A stretch of 64,000 nt of DNA from Butyrivibrio sp. AC2005 (GCF_000424145.1 NZ_AUJI01000012.1:62001-126000); one strand, 5' to 3'; numbered from the stretch's first letter, positions 16,372 through 25,248 are shown. The notes: generated by a model from the letters alone, not told the origin. Program-made: numbers and translations.

Positions 16372-16761
16372 ATGGAACATAAAACAGGAACTGCCATTGA
16401 AAAATGGGATGAGGTAAATGGAATCACTGCACCACCTGTCATAAGGCTTCCCCAGGAACTTGATCCCAACACGATCGGTAATGTCAGAAGAGGCCTTGAA
16501 GATCAGGTTGAGCAGAATGATAACAACCTTGATGGCATCATCAATAACGTAGTTAATGTAATTGATGATAACGCGAATGGGATTCCTGATGAAGATGAAA
16601 AGATCTATGAAACGCAGGCTGCCTCAGAAAAAGTAAGTATGCCTGAGGGATCGGTTCATGGTAAAGAGGAGAAGTCTTCTCTTTTAAAAATGCTCCATGA
16701 CTGTAAGCCTGAGGATACTGACAGACCATGCAGGCAACTGCAACAGGAGCTGGTGCTTTGA
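16372..16761 (+). CDS. Hypothetical element protein with C-terminal SLL motif (129 aa)
   Basis: I chose the ATG at 16372 with GAGGGGAGTG upstream; the frame is open further (16303) but overlaps the previous gene. The product is acidic, Asn/Asp-rich, with a low-complexity DNNLDGIINNVVNVIDDNAN stretch (about 52-71) and no recognised domain. Its C-terminus has KSSLLKMLHDCKPE (about 100-113), close to motifs in three other transfer proteins. It ends just before mobC (one base between stop and ATG), so a relaxosome-related task is plausible. Confidence 0.6.
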   Translation: MEHKTGTAIEKWDEVNGITAPPVIRLPQELDPNTIGNVRRGLEDQVEQNDNNLDGIINNVVNVIDDNANGIPDEDEKIYETQAASEKVSMPEGSVHGKEEKSSLLKMLHDCKPEDTDRPCRQLQQELVL

Positions 16762-16762
16762 T

Positions 16763-17095
16763 ATGAAACGGACTGATACACAGATCTTTATAAAGATATC
16801 ACAGGCAGATAAGGATAAGATCCTCTCCAGGATGCATGATGCAGGTGTTACAAATCTTAGTGCATATATGAGAAAGATGGCTATTGACGGGCATATGATC
16901 CTTCTTGATCTTTCGGATGTCAATGAAGCAGTCAGACTCATGAAGATAAACAGTAATAACCTGAATCAGTATGCCAAGAAAGCTAACCAGACCGGCAGTA
17001 TTTATATAGAAGATATCAATCAGCTAAAAGATCAGCAGCAGGAAATATGGGAAGTCCTTAAGGAAATCCTTGTCAGACTTTCCAATATTTATTAG
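16763..17095 (+). CDS. mobC: MobC-like relaxosome accessory protein
   Basis: A 110-residue basic helical protein starting at ATG 16763. It has the MobC/ribbon-helix-helix pattern: a short strand (TQIFIKIS), helices, GVTNLSAYMRKMAIDG (about 28-43) and the C-terminal NSNNLNQYAKKANQTG motif (about 62-77) typical of MobC. It would bind the origin of transfer with the relaxase and aid strand opening. It directly precedes the relaxase gene (8 bases apart), the usual pairing. No intergenic room for an oriT exists in front of it, which is unusual. Confidence 0.85.
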   Translation: MKRTDTQIFIKISQADKDKILSRMHDAGVTNLSAYMRKMAIDGHMILLDLSDVNEAVRLMKINSNNLNQYAKKANQTGSIYIEDINQLKDQQQEIWEVLKEILVRLSNIY

Positions 17096-17103
17096 AGGTT
17101 ATC

Positions 17104-18507
17104 ATGGCAGCAACGAGACTTATTGCAATGCATATCAGTAAAGGCTGGACTTTAAAGGACAGTATAAAAGCAAAGACTGATTATGCAGAAAATCCTGAGA
17201 AGACAGAAGGAAAAGAATATGTTTCATCTTATGCATGCTCCGTGGAAGCGGTTGCAGAAGAGTTCCTTCTGTCCTACCGGGAATATGAAAAAAGGGCGAG
17301 AAGAAAATATGATCATGAAGTCATTGCCTATCAGATAAGGCAGTCATTTAAACCCGGGGAAGTTACTCCAGAGGAAGCAAACCGGATCGGATATGAAACG
17401 GCCATGCGTTTTACAAAAGGCAATCATGCTTTTATCGTTGCGACGCATACTGACAGGGCACATGTTCATAATCATGTTGTGTTCTGCGCATCCAATATAA
17501 AACATACTAAAAAGTTCAGGGACTTTCATAAGTCGGGTCTGGTTCTTCAGAAGGTTAGCGATCTTATCTGTCTTGAACATGGATTATCTGTTATTACGCC
17601 AAGACCTTATGGTGAAAGAGAAAAGCGGACTTTATTTCCAAAACGGGAAGCATTCCGTGATGTGATCAGGGAATCTGTTGATGCTGCTCTTTCAAAAAGA
17701 CCCAAGGACTTTGATGATTTTCTCATGGAGCTCCAAAGACAGGGCTATGAAATAAAAAGAGGTAAGCATACTGCCCTGAGGGGAAGGGGACAGAAAAGAT
17801 ATATCCGGTTCCGTTCCCTTGGCGATGGTTATAGTGAAAATGATATCAGGAATAAGATCGGTGATATCGGTAAGGGCAGGAATCCTAAAGAAGCTGTAAA
17901 GCGTGATGATAAGTTTGATCTTCTGCTATCACTCCAGGATATCATTGCGAATGGTAAAGGTCCCGGTTATGAACTCTGGGCAAAAAAGTACAATGTGAAA
18001 AATGTCATGAAGGCCATTCTCTTTTTCCAGGAACAGGGACTACGGACTTATGAAGAACTTGCCGAGAAGGCAGAAGCTTCAGCAAACAGGTTCAATAAAG
18101 TCAGTTCCGAGATAAAACTGATAGAGAAACGTATGGATGAGATCTCAGATCTTCGCGGGTATATCATAAATTATTCCAAAACCAGGGATGTTTATGTGAA
18201 GTATCGGGAGAGTGGTTACAGTAAAAAGTTTTTTGCGGAGCATAAGGATGAGATCATGACCCATAAGGCTTCCAAGGATGCGTTTCAAAAGCTTGGAGAT
18301 AAAAAGATACCCAAGGTCAGCGAACTCAATGCAGAGTTTCAGGATCTTCTGTCAAGGAAGAGAGCTCTTTATGCTGAGTACCGTGATGTGAAGGAAAACA
18401 TGACAAAGTATCAGATTGCAAAATATGATATAGATAAACTTCTTGAGATAGGCGAAGATAAAACGCCTGACCAGGATAAAAAGAAAGAACGTGAACCGTC
18501 ACGTTGA
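17104..18507 (+). CDS. MobP-type relaxase/mobilisation nuclease
   Basis: A 467-residue relaxase (relaxase/mobilisation nuclease domain). The N-terminal part has the metal-binding HTDRAHVHNHV motif (about 117-127), with upstream helices and a candidate catalytic Tyr among Y38, Y43 and Y58-60. The second half is a basic, coiled-coil-rich region. It nicks the origin of transfer, stays attached to the 5' end and is delivered through VirD4. A rho-independent terminator and a structured segment follow. The C-terminus is charged (DKKKEREPSR), without the SLL motif of its neighbours. Confidence 0.9.
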   Translation: MAATRLIAMHISKGWTLKDSIKAKTDYAENPEKTEGKEYVSSYACSVEAVAEEFLLSYREYEKRARRKYDHEVIAYQIRQSFKPGEVTPEEANRIGYETAMRFTKGNHAFIVATHTDRAHVHNHVVFCASNIKHTKKFRDFHKSGLVLQKVSDLICLEHGLSVITPRPYGEREKRTLFPKREAFRDVIRESVDAALSKRPKDFDDFLMELQRQGYEIKRGKHTALRGRGQKRYIRFRSLGDGYSENDIRNKIGDIGKGRNPKEAVKRDDKFDLLLSLQDIIANGKGPGYELWAKKYNVKNVMKAILFFQEQGLRTYEELAEKAEASANRFNKVSSEIKLIEKRMDEISDLRGYIINYSKTRDVYVKYRESGYSKKFFAEHKDEIMTHKASKDAFQKLGDKKIPKVSELNAEFQDLLSRKRALYAEYRDVKENMTKYQIAKYDIDKLLEIGEDKTPDQDKKKEREPSR

Positions 18508-18513
18508 TCTAAA

Positions 18514-18548
18514 GGGCACTGCTACAACGGTGGTGCCCATCTTTTTTT
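18514..18548 (+). terminator. Rho-independent terminator of the transfer operon
   Basis: GGGCAC (18514-18519) pairs with GTGCCC (18533-18538) around 13 bases, followed by ATCTTTTTTT. It lies six bases after the relaxase stop. Confidence 0.85.
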
Positions 18549-18550
18549 AT

Positions 18551-18687
18551 GCCGTTGTCTCGGCGATATTTCATTCAGCTCCGAAAGGAGCGTAGCCAGT
18601 TTGAAAAAATGTCAAAGGGGATTGGGGACTTCCCCAACAAGCACAGCCTCGGTATTTACTGAGGCCCTGCTTGCCAACTAGTGACAT
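18551..18687 (+). other. Cluster of inverted repeats after the relaxase; oriT or structured RNA candidate
   Basis: No gene is seen here. GCCG/CGGC (18551-18564) is followed by GCTCC-GAAA-GGAGC (18578-18591). Then ATGTCA (18609-18614) and TGACAT (18682-18687) enclose two hairpins: TTGGGG-ACTT-CCCCAA (18622-18637) and a long one with CAAGCA/TGCTTG (18638-18643 and 18668-18673) around GCCTCGGTA/TACTGAGGC. It lies after the terminator, so it is less likely to be part of the relaxase mRNA. Since no gap exists before mobC, this is the best oriT candidate in the window. Confidence 0.4.
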
Positions 18688-18746
18688 GACCTGAAGTGCT
18701 ATGCTATTAAGAATAAGATAAAGCCAAGTTTTACATTTTATAAGTA

Positions 18747-18864
18747 ATGGGGAAGAATAAATAAATCCACCATAAAGCAGCGTTTTGGCAAGTCTGGAAA
18801 TGAGTATATGGATAAGTTGTATGCAGTGTATTACGCAAAAGAAAAACTGAATAAATCTGATTAA
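18747..18864 (+). pseudogene. 3' fragment of an unknown gene
   Basis: A protein-like frame opens after a TAA at 18744 and reads STIKQRFGKSGNEYMDKLYA and on to KEKLNKSD before TAA at 18862-18864. No start codon with a ribosome-binding site is present. It looks like the C-terminal end of a gene whose front was lost where the cargo was inserted. The family is unknown. The rest of 18690-18938 holds only a weak promoter-like TATTAT (18893-18898) for the next operon. Confidence 0.35.
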
Positions 18865-18938
18865 GTAGGGTTTGCTGAATTTGTAGTATACTTATTATAG
18901 TTGCTTTACAGATAGTTAATGAAGACTGGAGCAATTAT

Positions 18939-20588
18939 ATGGTTAACATTGAAACAACGAAGGAAAATCTTTATGTTATAACAAATCACAGATTTCCAAG
19001 CGAAAGCTATGGGAATGATGATTATCTTGGAAACTGGCCGATGCTTTATATCCTGGAAAATGGAAATAAGGTTTATATTGGCGAGTCTACAAATGTTGCT
19101 GAGAGAATGAAGCAGCATTATAACAATCACGAGAAAAGGGAATTTAATCAAGTTCACTTTATATACTCTGGTAAATTCAACCAGTCTGTTACTTTTGATT
19201 ATGAATCTAAGCTTATTCAGTTTGTTTCTGCAGATGGTAAATACATTATTACCAACAAAAATGATGGTATCGCTAATAAGAACTATTTCCGAAAAACAGA
19301 TTATGATGATACTTTCGAAGAATTATGGAACGAACTGAGGTCATATAATCTCGCCGAGCATACTCTTGAGCAAATCAAGAATAGCGAGTTCTATAAGTAT
19401 TCACCTTTTAAAGAACTTAATAGGGATCAGAAAAAACTGGCAGATGATATCATTTATGAAATCAGGGCAGGGAAAGAATTACCCATAGTGGTAGAGGGGC
19501 GTCCAGGCACAGGAAAAACAATCGTAGCTGTCTATCTGATGAAGTATCTAAGGGATTATGAGGATGAAAAGACTCATGAATATCCATTCCGTGATAAGAA
19601 GATGGGATTAATAATTCCCCAGACATCCTTGCGGGCTACGCTAAAGAGTCTGTTCAAAAAGATAGAAGGCCTTGCATCAAAGGATGTTATTGGGGCATCA
19701 GAAGCTGTTAAGAGTGGGGAGTGGGACATACTTTTTGTCGATGAAGCGCAAAAGCTTCAGGTAAGGCGAAGTATTGTTGGGTACCAGGCCTATGATAATA
19801 ACAATAAAAAGCTAGGACTTCCCAGTGATGCAACGGAGCTGGACTGGATTCTTAAGATTTCGAAGACGCCTGTATTCTTTTTTGATCCTGATCAGTTATC
19901 CGGACCATCAGGAACGACAATAGAAGTATTCCGGGATAAAGTTAAACTGGAAATGGGGAGAAGGCAGCGCATAGGCGCTTACCTTACGCATTTCTTGAAA
20001 ATGCAGATGCGTGTTAAAGGTGGAGAAGAGTATATTAATTATGTAAATGATATTCTCCATGACGTTGGCGTTCCGAAAAAGACATTTGCTGATTATGATT
20101 TCAAGATTTTTTCAAGCTTTGGAGACTTCAACAAGGAGCTGTATGTAAAGGAAAAAGACATGGAGCTCTGTAGGATGCTTGCCGGATACGCGTGGGAATG
20201 GAAAACCAAGAACGATAAAACTGCATATGATATTGAGATAGAGGGAATTAGTAAACGGTGGAATCATTGCCTGAACAACTGGATTAATAGTGATGGTGCT
20301 ATTGATGAAGTTGGATGTATTCATACCAGTGCTGGGTATGACCTTAATTATGCTTTTGTAATATTGGGCAGAGACATCAGATATGATGAAGTAAACGGAA
20401 GGATATATGTAGACAAATCTTGCTATTTTGACAAGCGTGGCAAGCAGTCAGCTACCGAAGAAGAACTCGATCTATATATCAGGAATATTTATTACGTACT
20501 TATGACAAGGGGAATCCGCGGAACATATTTATATGTATGCGATGACAAACTCCGCGATTATTTTATGAAATATGTGGAAAGGGCTTGA
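18939..20588 (+). CDS. GIY-YIG nuclease fused to DUF2075 helicase-like ATPase
   Basis: A 549-residue protein. The N-terminus (about 33-120) reads as a GIY-YIG nuclease: MLYILENGNKVYIGESTNVA with Tyr and Gly at the expected places and the R-(x)-K-H-helix after it. Residues about 150-545 form a DUF2075-type P-loop ATPase: Walker A EGRPGTGKT (about 186-194), Walker B LFVDEAQ (about 265-271) and a C-terminal helicase-like VLMTRGIRGTYLYV (about 519-532). It probably unwinds or scans DNA and cuts it. It is the first gene of a tight five-gene operon with GGAG in front; the following gene starts 5 bases after its stop. No membrane segments. Confidence 0.85.
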   Translation: MVNIETTKENLYVITNHRFPSESYGNDDYLGNWPMLYILENGNKVYIGESTNVAERMKQHYNNHEKREFNQVHFIYSGKFNQSVTFDYESKLIQFVSADGKYIITNKNDGIANKNYFRKTDYDDTFEELWNELRSYNLAEHTLEQIKNSEFYKYSPFKELNRDQKKLADDIIYEIRAGKELPIVVEGRPGTGKTIVAVYLMKYLRDYEDEKTHEYPFRDKKMGLIIPQTSLRATLKSLFKKIEGLASKDVIGASEAVKSGEWDILFVDEAQKLQVRRSIVGYQAYDNNNKKLGLPSDATELDWILKISKTPVFFFDPDQLSGPSGTTIEVFRDKVKLEMGRRQRIGAYLTHFLKMQMRVKGGEEYINYVNDILHDVGVPKKTFADYDFKIFSSFGDFNKELYVKEKDMELCRMLAGYAWEWKTKNDKTAYDIEIEGISKRWNHCLNNWINSDGAIDEVGCIHTSAGYDLNYAFVILGRDIRYDEVNGRIYVDKSCYFDKRGKQSATEEELDLYIRNIYYVLMTRGIRGTYLYVCDDKLRDYFMKYVERA

Positions 20589-20593
20589 AGGGA

Positions 20594-20914
20594 ATGGACT
20601 TTAAAGAAGTAAAACGAGAGGTTGTACAGTTTACAGAGGATAGAAATTGGGATCAGTTTCATACTCCTGAAAATCTTGCAAAGAGTATTTCTATAGAAGC
20701 AGCTGAACTTCTTGAGTGTTTTCAGTGGAATTCTGAGTATGATAAAGAAGCGGTTACAGAAGAACTCGCGGATGTAATGAATTACTGTATTCTTATGGCA
20801 GATAAAATCGGTGTAGATATTGAGGATGCAATAATCAGTAAGATAAGGAAGAATGCAGCAAAGTATCCTGTCGAGAAGAGTTACGGGAGCAGCAAGAAGT
20901 ATACGGAGTTATAA
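20594..20914 (+). CDS. MazG-like nucleotide pyrophosphohydrolase
   Basis: A 106-residue all-alpha protein. I chose the ATG at 20594; a TTG at 20585 overlaps the preceding stop. The MazG/dCTPase-like fold is shown by AKSISIEAAELLECFQW (about 28-44) with the Glu residues of the first EExxE-type metal site and EELADVMNYCI (about 57-67) with the second. Enzymes of this type hydrolyse NTPs or dNTPs to monophosphates and are used in house-cleaning and in phage defence. Tight placement between two DUF2075 helicases shows it belongs to the system; depletion of nucleotides is a natural guess at its role. Confidence 0.88.
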   Translation: MDFKEVKREVVQFTEDRNWDQFHTPENLAKSISIEAAELLECFQWNSEYDKEAVTEELADVMNYCILMADKIGVDIEDAIISKIRKNAAKYPVEKSYGSSKKYTEL

Positions 20915-20916
20915 AA

Positions 20917-23055
20917 ATGGGAAATAGTCCTCGATGTTTGTTTGACAGTGATATAAAGACGTTTCTTGAAAAAGATAAAGAGTCTATATTTGGTGTGCTT
21001 TGTGACAAATATCATGGTGATGCACTGACTACTACGAGAGAAGCATGGAGCGGTGAAATAGAAATTCTACAGAGAGTTCTTACTTCTTGGAAAGATTCAA
21101 GGGGGCGTATCATATTTGAGTATGATATTCCGCGGTTGGGGAAAAGGCTTGATGTAGTATTGCTGCTAAATGGTATAGTCTTTTGCCTTGAGTTCAAGGT
21201 TGGAGAATCTAAGATTCAGGAATGCGACGTGGATCAGGTCCTTGATTATGCATTGGATCTAAAGAATTTCCATAAGTATAGTCATGATAAGCTGATAGTT
21301 CCGATTCTGGTTGCAACGAAATACAAAAAGAAATCATCGGTGATACAGGCATCTGTCTATAATGACAGAGTTGTTAATCCATTAGTTACTGGAGAAACAG
21401 GGCTTGGAGTTTTACTTGAAGAAATATTGCAGCATTTTCCGGATGAATCATCTGTAGATCCTAATTGGATTATTAGTCCGTATGCACCGACTCCAACAAT
21501 AATTGAGGCTGCTAAAGCATTGTATGAGAGTCATTCGGTTGAAGATATCACTAGACATGAAGCTGACAAAGTGACTACAGATAGAACTATAGCATATATC
21601 TTAGACGTAATACATAAGAGTAAAAGGAATGGTGAGAAAAGTATCTGCTTTGTGACCGGAGTTCCTGGAGCGGGTAAAACCCTGGTTGGCTTGGATGTGG
21701 CAGTGAAGCAGACTTACCAAGGCTCTGATAAGCCGATAGAGGATGAAGGGGCAGTTTATCTTTCGGGGAATGGCCCACTAGTGGCGGTACTCAATGAAGC
21801 TTTGGCAAAAGATAACTTTGCAAAGTGCAAGGAAAGGGGAGAAGCGAAGAAGCTTTCGGATTCCAGGCGTGAAGTGGGTAAGTTTATCCAAATTATCCAC
21901 AGATATAGGGATAATATGCTCGCCAAGATAAAGAATCCTGTTGAAAATGGTGTACTTGAAATTGATCCGGCAAAAGCAGTGAAAATGCAGGATGCTGGAT
22001 ATGGCGAAGTTGAGCATGTAGCTATTTTTGATGAAGCGCAGCGTTCATGGACTCATAAGAGACTTGCAGATTACCTAAAGAGAGGTGGAACTTACGGTAA
22101 TAAGCTTAAAGTTCCAAACTTTCCAATGTCGGAGGCTGCTTTTTTGATATGGGCACTTGATCAACGTGAAGACTGGGCTACCATAGTATGTCTTGTTGGT
22201 GGAGGACAGGAGATAAATACAGGGGAAGCTGGGATTACAGAATGGATCAGGGCTTTGAATGATAAGTTTACTCACTGGAAGGTACACATTTCCCCGCAGC
22301 TTACAGAGTCAGAATATGCTGAAGGCAGAGTTAATGAATTACTAAACGATAACAGAAATGTGACTTATGCGCCTGATCTTCATCTCGGAGTATCTCTTCG
22401 CTCCTTCAGAGCAGAGAAACTGTCAGCGATGGTCCATGCTCTTCTTTCCCTGGATTCGAGTGCTGCTTCCATCTATTCTGAAATAAAAGATAAATATCCT
22501 ATTTTTCTGACAAGGGATATGGAAACAGCAAAGAGATGGTTGCACGAAAAGGTCAGGGGTACAGAGCGGACCGGAGTGTTAATTACAAAGGAATCGGCAA
22601 GATATAAACCACTTGGAATACATGTATTGCAATCTGATGTTGATAACGCAGTTCACTGGTTCCTGGAAGACAAAGCTGATACCAGATCTTCAAACTACTT
22701 GGAGGATGCTGCTACTGAAATTCAGGTGCAGGGACTGGAATTGGATTATACGTGCCTTTTATGGGATGCGGATATGCGTTATGAGAATGGCGATTGGCAT
22801 TATTACAGGTTTAATGGCAAAGAAAGATGGAATGAACTTATACCTAATAGCGAGAGTCGTTTAGAGCAGATGAAGTACATGCTGAATGCATATAGAGTAT
22901 TGCTTACCCGTGCCAGATCAGGAATGATCATATGTGTACCTGAAGGGAATTCGCATAAGACAACAACAGGATTCTGGGAAGATGAGACACGCTTACCGGA
23001 ATATTATAATGGAACCTATGAGTATCTGAAGAGCATTGGATTTGAGGAAATATAA
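20917..23055 (+). CDS. PD-(D/E)XK nuclease fused to DUF2075 helicase-like ATPase
   Basis: A 712-residue protein starting 2 bases after the MazG stop. Residues about 45-100 show a PD-(D/E)XK-type nuclease core: GEIEILQRVL with a helical Glu, RLDVVLLLNG with the Asp and FCLEFKVG with E-x-K (about 93-95). Then a DUF2075 ATPase domain: Walker A TGVPGAGKT (about 247-255), Walker B IFDEAQRSW (about 369-377), GGGQEINTGEAG and a C-terminal VLLTRARSGMIICVPEG (about 660-676). It is a paralogue of the 18939-20588 ATPase but with a different nuclease head. Likely DNA target processing; substrate unknown. Confidence 0.85.
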   Translation: MGNSPRCLFDSDIKTFLEKDKESIFGVLCDKYHGDALTTTREAWSGEIEILQRVLTSWKDSRGRIIFEYDIPRLGKRLDVVLLLNGIVFCLEFKVGESKIQECDVDQVLDYALDLKNFHKYSHDKLIVPILVATKYKKKSSVIQASVYNDRVVNPLVTGETGLGVLLEEILQHFPDESSVDPNWIISPYAPTPTIIEAAKALYESHSVEDITRHEADKVTTDRTIAYILDVIHKSKRNGEKSICFVTGVPGAGKTLVGLDVAVKQTYQGSDKPIEDEGAVYLSGNGPLVAVLNEALAKDNFAKCKERGEAKKLSDSRREVGKFIQIIHRYRDNMLAKIKNPVENGVLEIDPAKAVKMQDAGYGEVEHVAIFDEAQRSWTHKRLADYLKRGGTYGNKLKVPNFPMSEAAFLIWALDQREDWATIVCLVGGGQEINTGEAGITEWIRALNDKFTHWKVHISPQLTESEYAEGRVNELLNDNRNVTYAPDLHLGVSLRSFRAEKLSAMVHALLSLDSSAASIYSEIKDKYPIFLTRDMETAKRWLHEKVRGTERTGVLITKESARYKPLGIHVLQSDVDNAVHWFLEDKADTRSSNYLEDAATEIQVQGLELDYTCLLWDADMRYENGDWHYYRFNGKERWNELIPNSESRLEQMKYMLNAYRVLLTRARSGMIICVPEGNSHKTTTGFWEDETRLPEYYNGTYEYLKSIGFEEI

Positions 23056-23061
23056 AAAACA

Positions 23062-24240
23062 ATGGCTGATTTTGATCCTAAGAAAATCGAATATAGCTTA
23101 CGAATAGAAGGAGACTACTATAACCAGCTGGATATAGAGGGCTTCTCTCTTATGATGAAGAATCCGTCTTATTGCTATAAGTTTTATTGGCTGGAAGCTA
23201 TTGTGAATTTGATTTCAGAAGACGTAACGGAAACTACTTTTGATGAAATCATAAATGAAATGATTGCCAATGCCTGGTACTCTGTACTGGAGTTTCATAT
23301 TCATCTTAGCGGGATTGTGGTCGGTGAAGTAAAGGATGGTTTGGAAAGGGCAGTAAAAAAGCTTAGTGATATTAGTGAGCTTCCGGCAAATGCATCGAAG
23401 CTTGAGATAAAGAATGCTATTAAGGAGCATGACGCTGAACTTAAAGCGGAAAAAGAACAGCTTACAAACATGGTGCCCTACAGGGCACTTGCTGGTTTTT
23501 TCGGCAAAGTAGATGAAACTGCGGATTGGGAAAGCACTCGCAGGATGATTGCCTATATTGAACGTGTAAATAAGGTGAATATACTTCCATATACTTTGGG
23601 GAGTAGTAGTAAACTCAAAAAAGAAGTGTATTTTAATCCGTCTTGGATAAAGATGATACAGGATAATACTGTTTCAATTTTGGGGTGGATACAATTTGAA
23701 AAGGTAAAGTGGCTTCAGAATAATAATCCCGAGGTGCCAGGGCTTGTTTACAAGCTGGCGCCAATGGATGAGAAAATGCGGAAGCTGAATGCTGTAAGAA
23801 AGCTATGGGACGCTGTATTGGAGATAGAATCTGTTTCAGATGTTTTTACTGACAATCCTATTGATTCTAAAAAATATGATGTTGATCATTTTATTCCATG
23901 GTCGTTTGTAATGAATGATGAGTTATGGAATCTTATGCCAATGGATTCATCGCTTAATTCGTCTAAGAGTAATAAGCTTCCTGAGTGGGAGCCCTTTTTT
24001 ATAAAGTTTGCAAATAATCAGTATCTTCTTTATCAGATGATACATGATAAAGAACGACCTATTTTCCATAAGCGCTTTGAGGCGTGCTATAAGGATAATA
24101 TTCATTCTGTTTGGGCAAACCAGGAATTATATCGGCCAGGTAATACGATAGAAGAATTTGAAAATATACTGGAAAAGAATATGAGACCGGTCTATGACTC
24201 TGCAAGACGGCAGGGTTATGAGCTGTGGAAGATTAGCTAA
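23062..24240 (+). CDS. HNH endonuclease-domain protein
   Basis: A 392-residue protein, mostly helical, with an HNH motif near residues 271-300: YDVDHFIPWSF provides the D-H pair, NDELWNLMPMD the Asn, and NSSKSNKLPEW the third part. The N-terminal 250 residues are unlike any family I know and could recognise target DNA or partner proteins. It starts 6 bases after the DUF2075 gene. The third nuclease of the operon, it may act on invading or modified DNA. It carries no ATPase motif. Confidence 0.82.
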   Translation: MADFDPKKIEYSLRIEGDYYNQLDIEGFSLMMKNPSYCYKFYWLEAIVNLISEDVTETTFDEIINEMIANAWYSVLEFHIHLSGIVVGEVKDGLERAVKKLSDISELPANASKLEIKNAIKEHDAELKAEKEQLTNMVPYRALAGFFGKVDETADWESTRRMIAYIERVNKVNILPYTLGSSSKLKKEVYFNPSWIKMIQDNTVSILGWIQFEKVKWLQNNNPEVPGLVYKLAPMDEKMRKLNAVRKLWDAVLEIESVSDVFTDNPIDSKKYDVDHFIPWSFVMNDELWNLMPMDSSLNSSKSNKLPEWEPFFIKFANNQYLLYQMIHDKERPIFHKRFEACYKDNIHSVWANQELYRPGNTIEEFENILEKNMRPVYDSARRQGYELWKIS

Positions 24241-24267
24241 ATAAAAGGTAAGAGAGAAAAGACATAA

Positions 24268-25248
24268 ATGAAAACTGTTAACGTAGTCGCAGCAATAATC
24301 TGCGATGATTTCAAAAGAAAAACAAAGATATTCGCAACCCAGCGTGGATATGGAGATTATAAAGATGGCTGGGAATTTCCTGGAGGAAAGATTGAGGAAG
24401 GTGAAACTCCTGAAGAGGCGTTAGTAAGAGAAATTCGAGAAGAACTTGGTGCAGAGATTGAGGTACATGACCTTATTGATGTAATTGATTATGATTATGA
24501 GACTTTTCATCTTCATATGAACTGCTACTGGGCGACAGTTGCAGAAGGAAAACTACTGCTTTTGGAGCATGAAGCTGCGAAGTGGCTTGAGATTAATGAG
24601 CTTAGAAGTGTGGACTGGCTCCCTGCGGATCTGGCGTTACTTCCAAAGATTGCTGAGGCTATGGTTGATAATAACGTAGAGTATTATGACATGAATGCTG
24701 ATTCATTCTTTGCTGGAAGTGTTAATGCAGATATGTCATATGAGAGGGATAGATTCATAGCACTTCTTCCTGAACATGGTCGCGTTTTGGATGCAGGCTG
24801 TGGAAGCGGACGGGATAGTAAGGCATTTATGGAGGCAGGCTTTATAGTAACAGCTTTTGATGCATCCAAGGAAATGCGAAAGAGAGCGTCTGAATATCTG
24901 GGACAGGAAGTTCTGGATATGAGGTTTGAGGATATCGATTTTCATAATGAGTTCGATGGGGTCTGGGCCTGCGCGTCACTTCTTCATGTGCCGGTGAATC
25001 AGCTGCCAGAGACAATGAAGAAGATGAATGCTTCGCTTAAGAGTAGTGGCGTTATATATGCTTCGTTTAAATATGGCGATGGTACGAAGATGCGCGGAAA
25101 TCGTAGATTTAGCGATTTGAATGAGAATAGTATTGTTACGCTGTTTGAAGATGCGGGATTTGTGATAATTTGCAATGAAGTTGGTACTGATAATAGACCT
25201 GGTAGAGAAAATGAAATGTGGGTCAACGCTATAGGGAAAAAGCTTTAA
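24268..25248 (+). CDS. Nudix hydrolase fused to a SAM-dependent methyltransferase
   Basis: A 326-residue two-domain protein. Residues 1-130 are a Nudix hydrolase of the MutT type with a complete Nudix box (GGKIEEGETPEE through REEL, about 38-60). Residues about 150-326 are a class I methyltransferase with motif I VLDAGCGSGRD (about 173-183), the acidic end of strand 2 (AFDAS, about 197-201) and a DGVWACASLLHVP motif (about 230-242). The Nudix part would hydrolyse a nucleotide or modified nucleotide, the methyltransferase part a small molecule or nucleic acid base. It is the last gene of the operon, 27 bases after the HNH gene. Confidence 0.85.
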   Translation: MKTVNVVAAIICDDFKRKTKIFATQRGYGDYKDGWEFPGGKIEEGETPEEALVREIREELGAEIEVHDLIDVIDYDYETFHLHMNCYWATVAEGKLLLLEHEAAKWLEINELRSVDWLPADLALLPKIAEAMVDNNVEYYDMNADSFFAGSVNADMSYERDRFIALLPEHGRVLDAGCGSGRDSKAFMEAGFIVTAFDASKEMRKRASEYLGQEVLDMRFEDIDFHNEFDGVWACASLLHVPVNQLPETMKKMNASLKSSGVIYASFKYGDGTKMRGNRRFSDLNENSIVTLFEDAGFVIICNEVGTDNRPGRENEMWVNAIGKKL

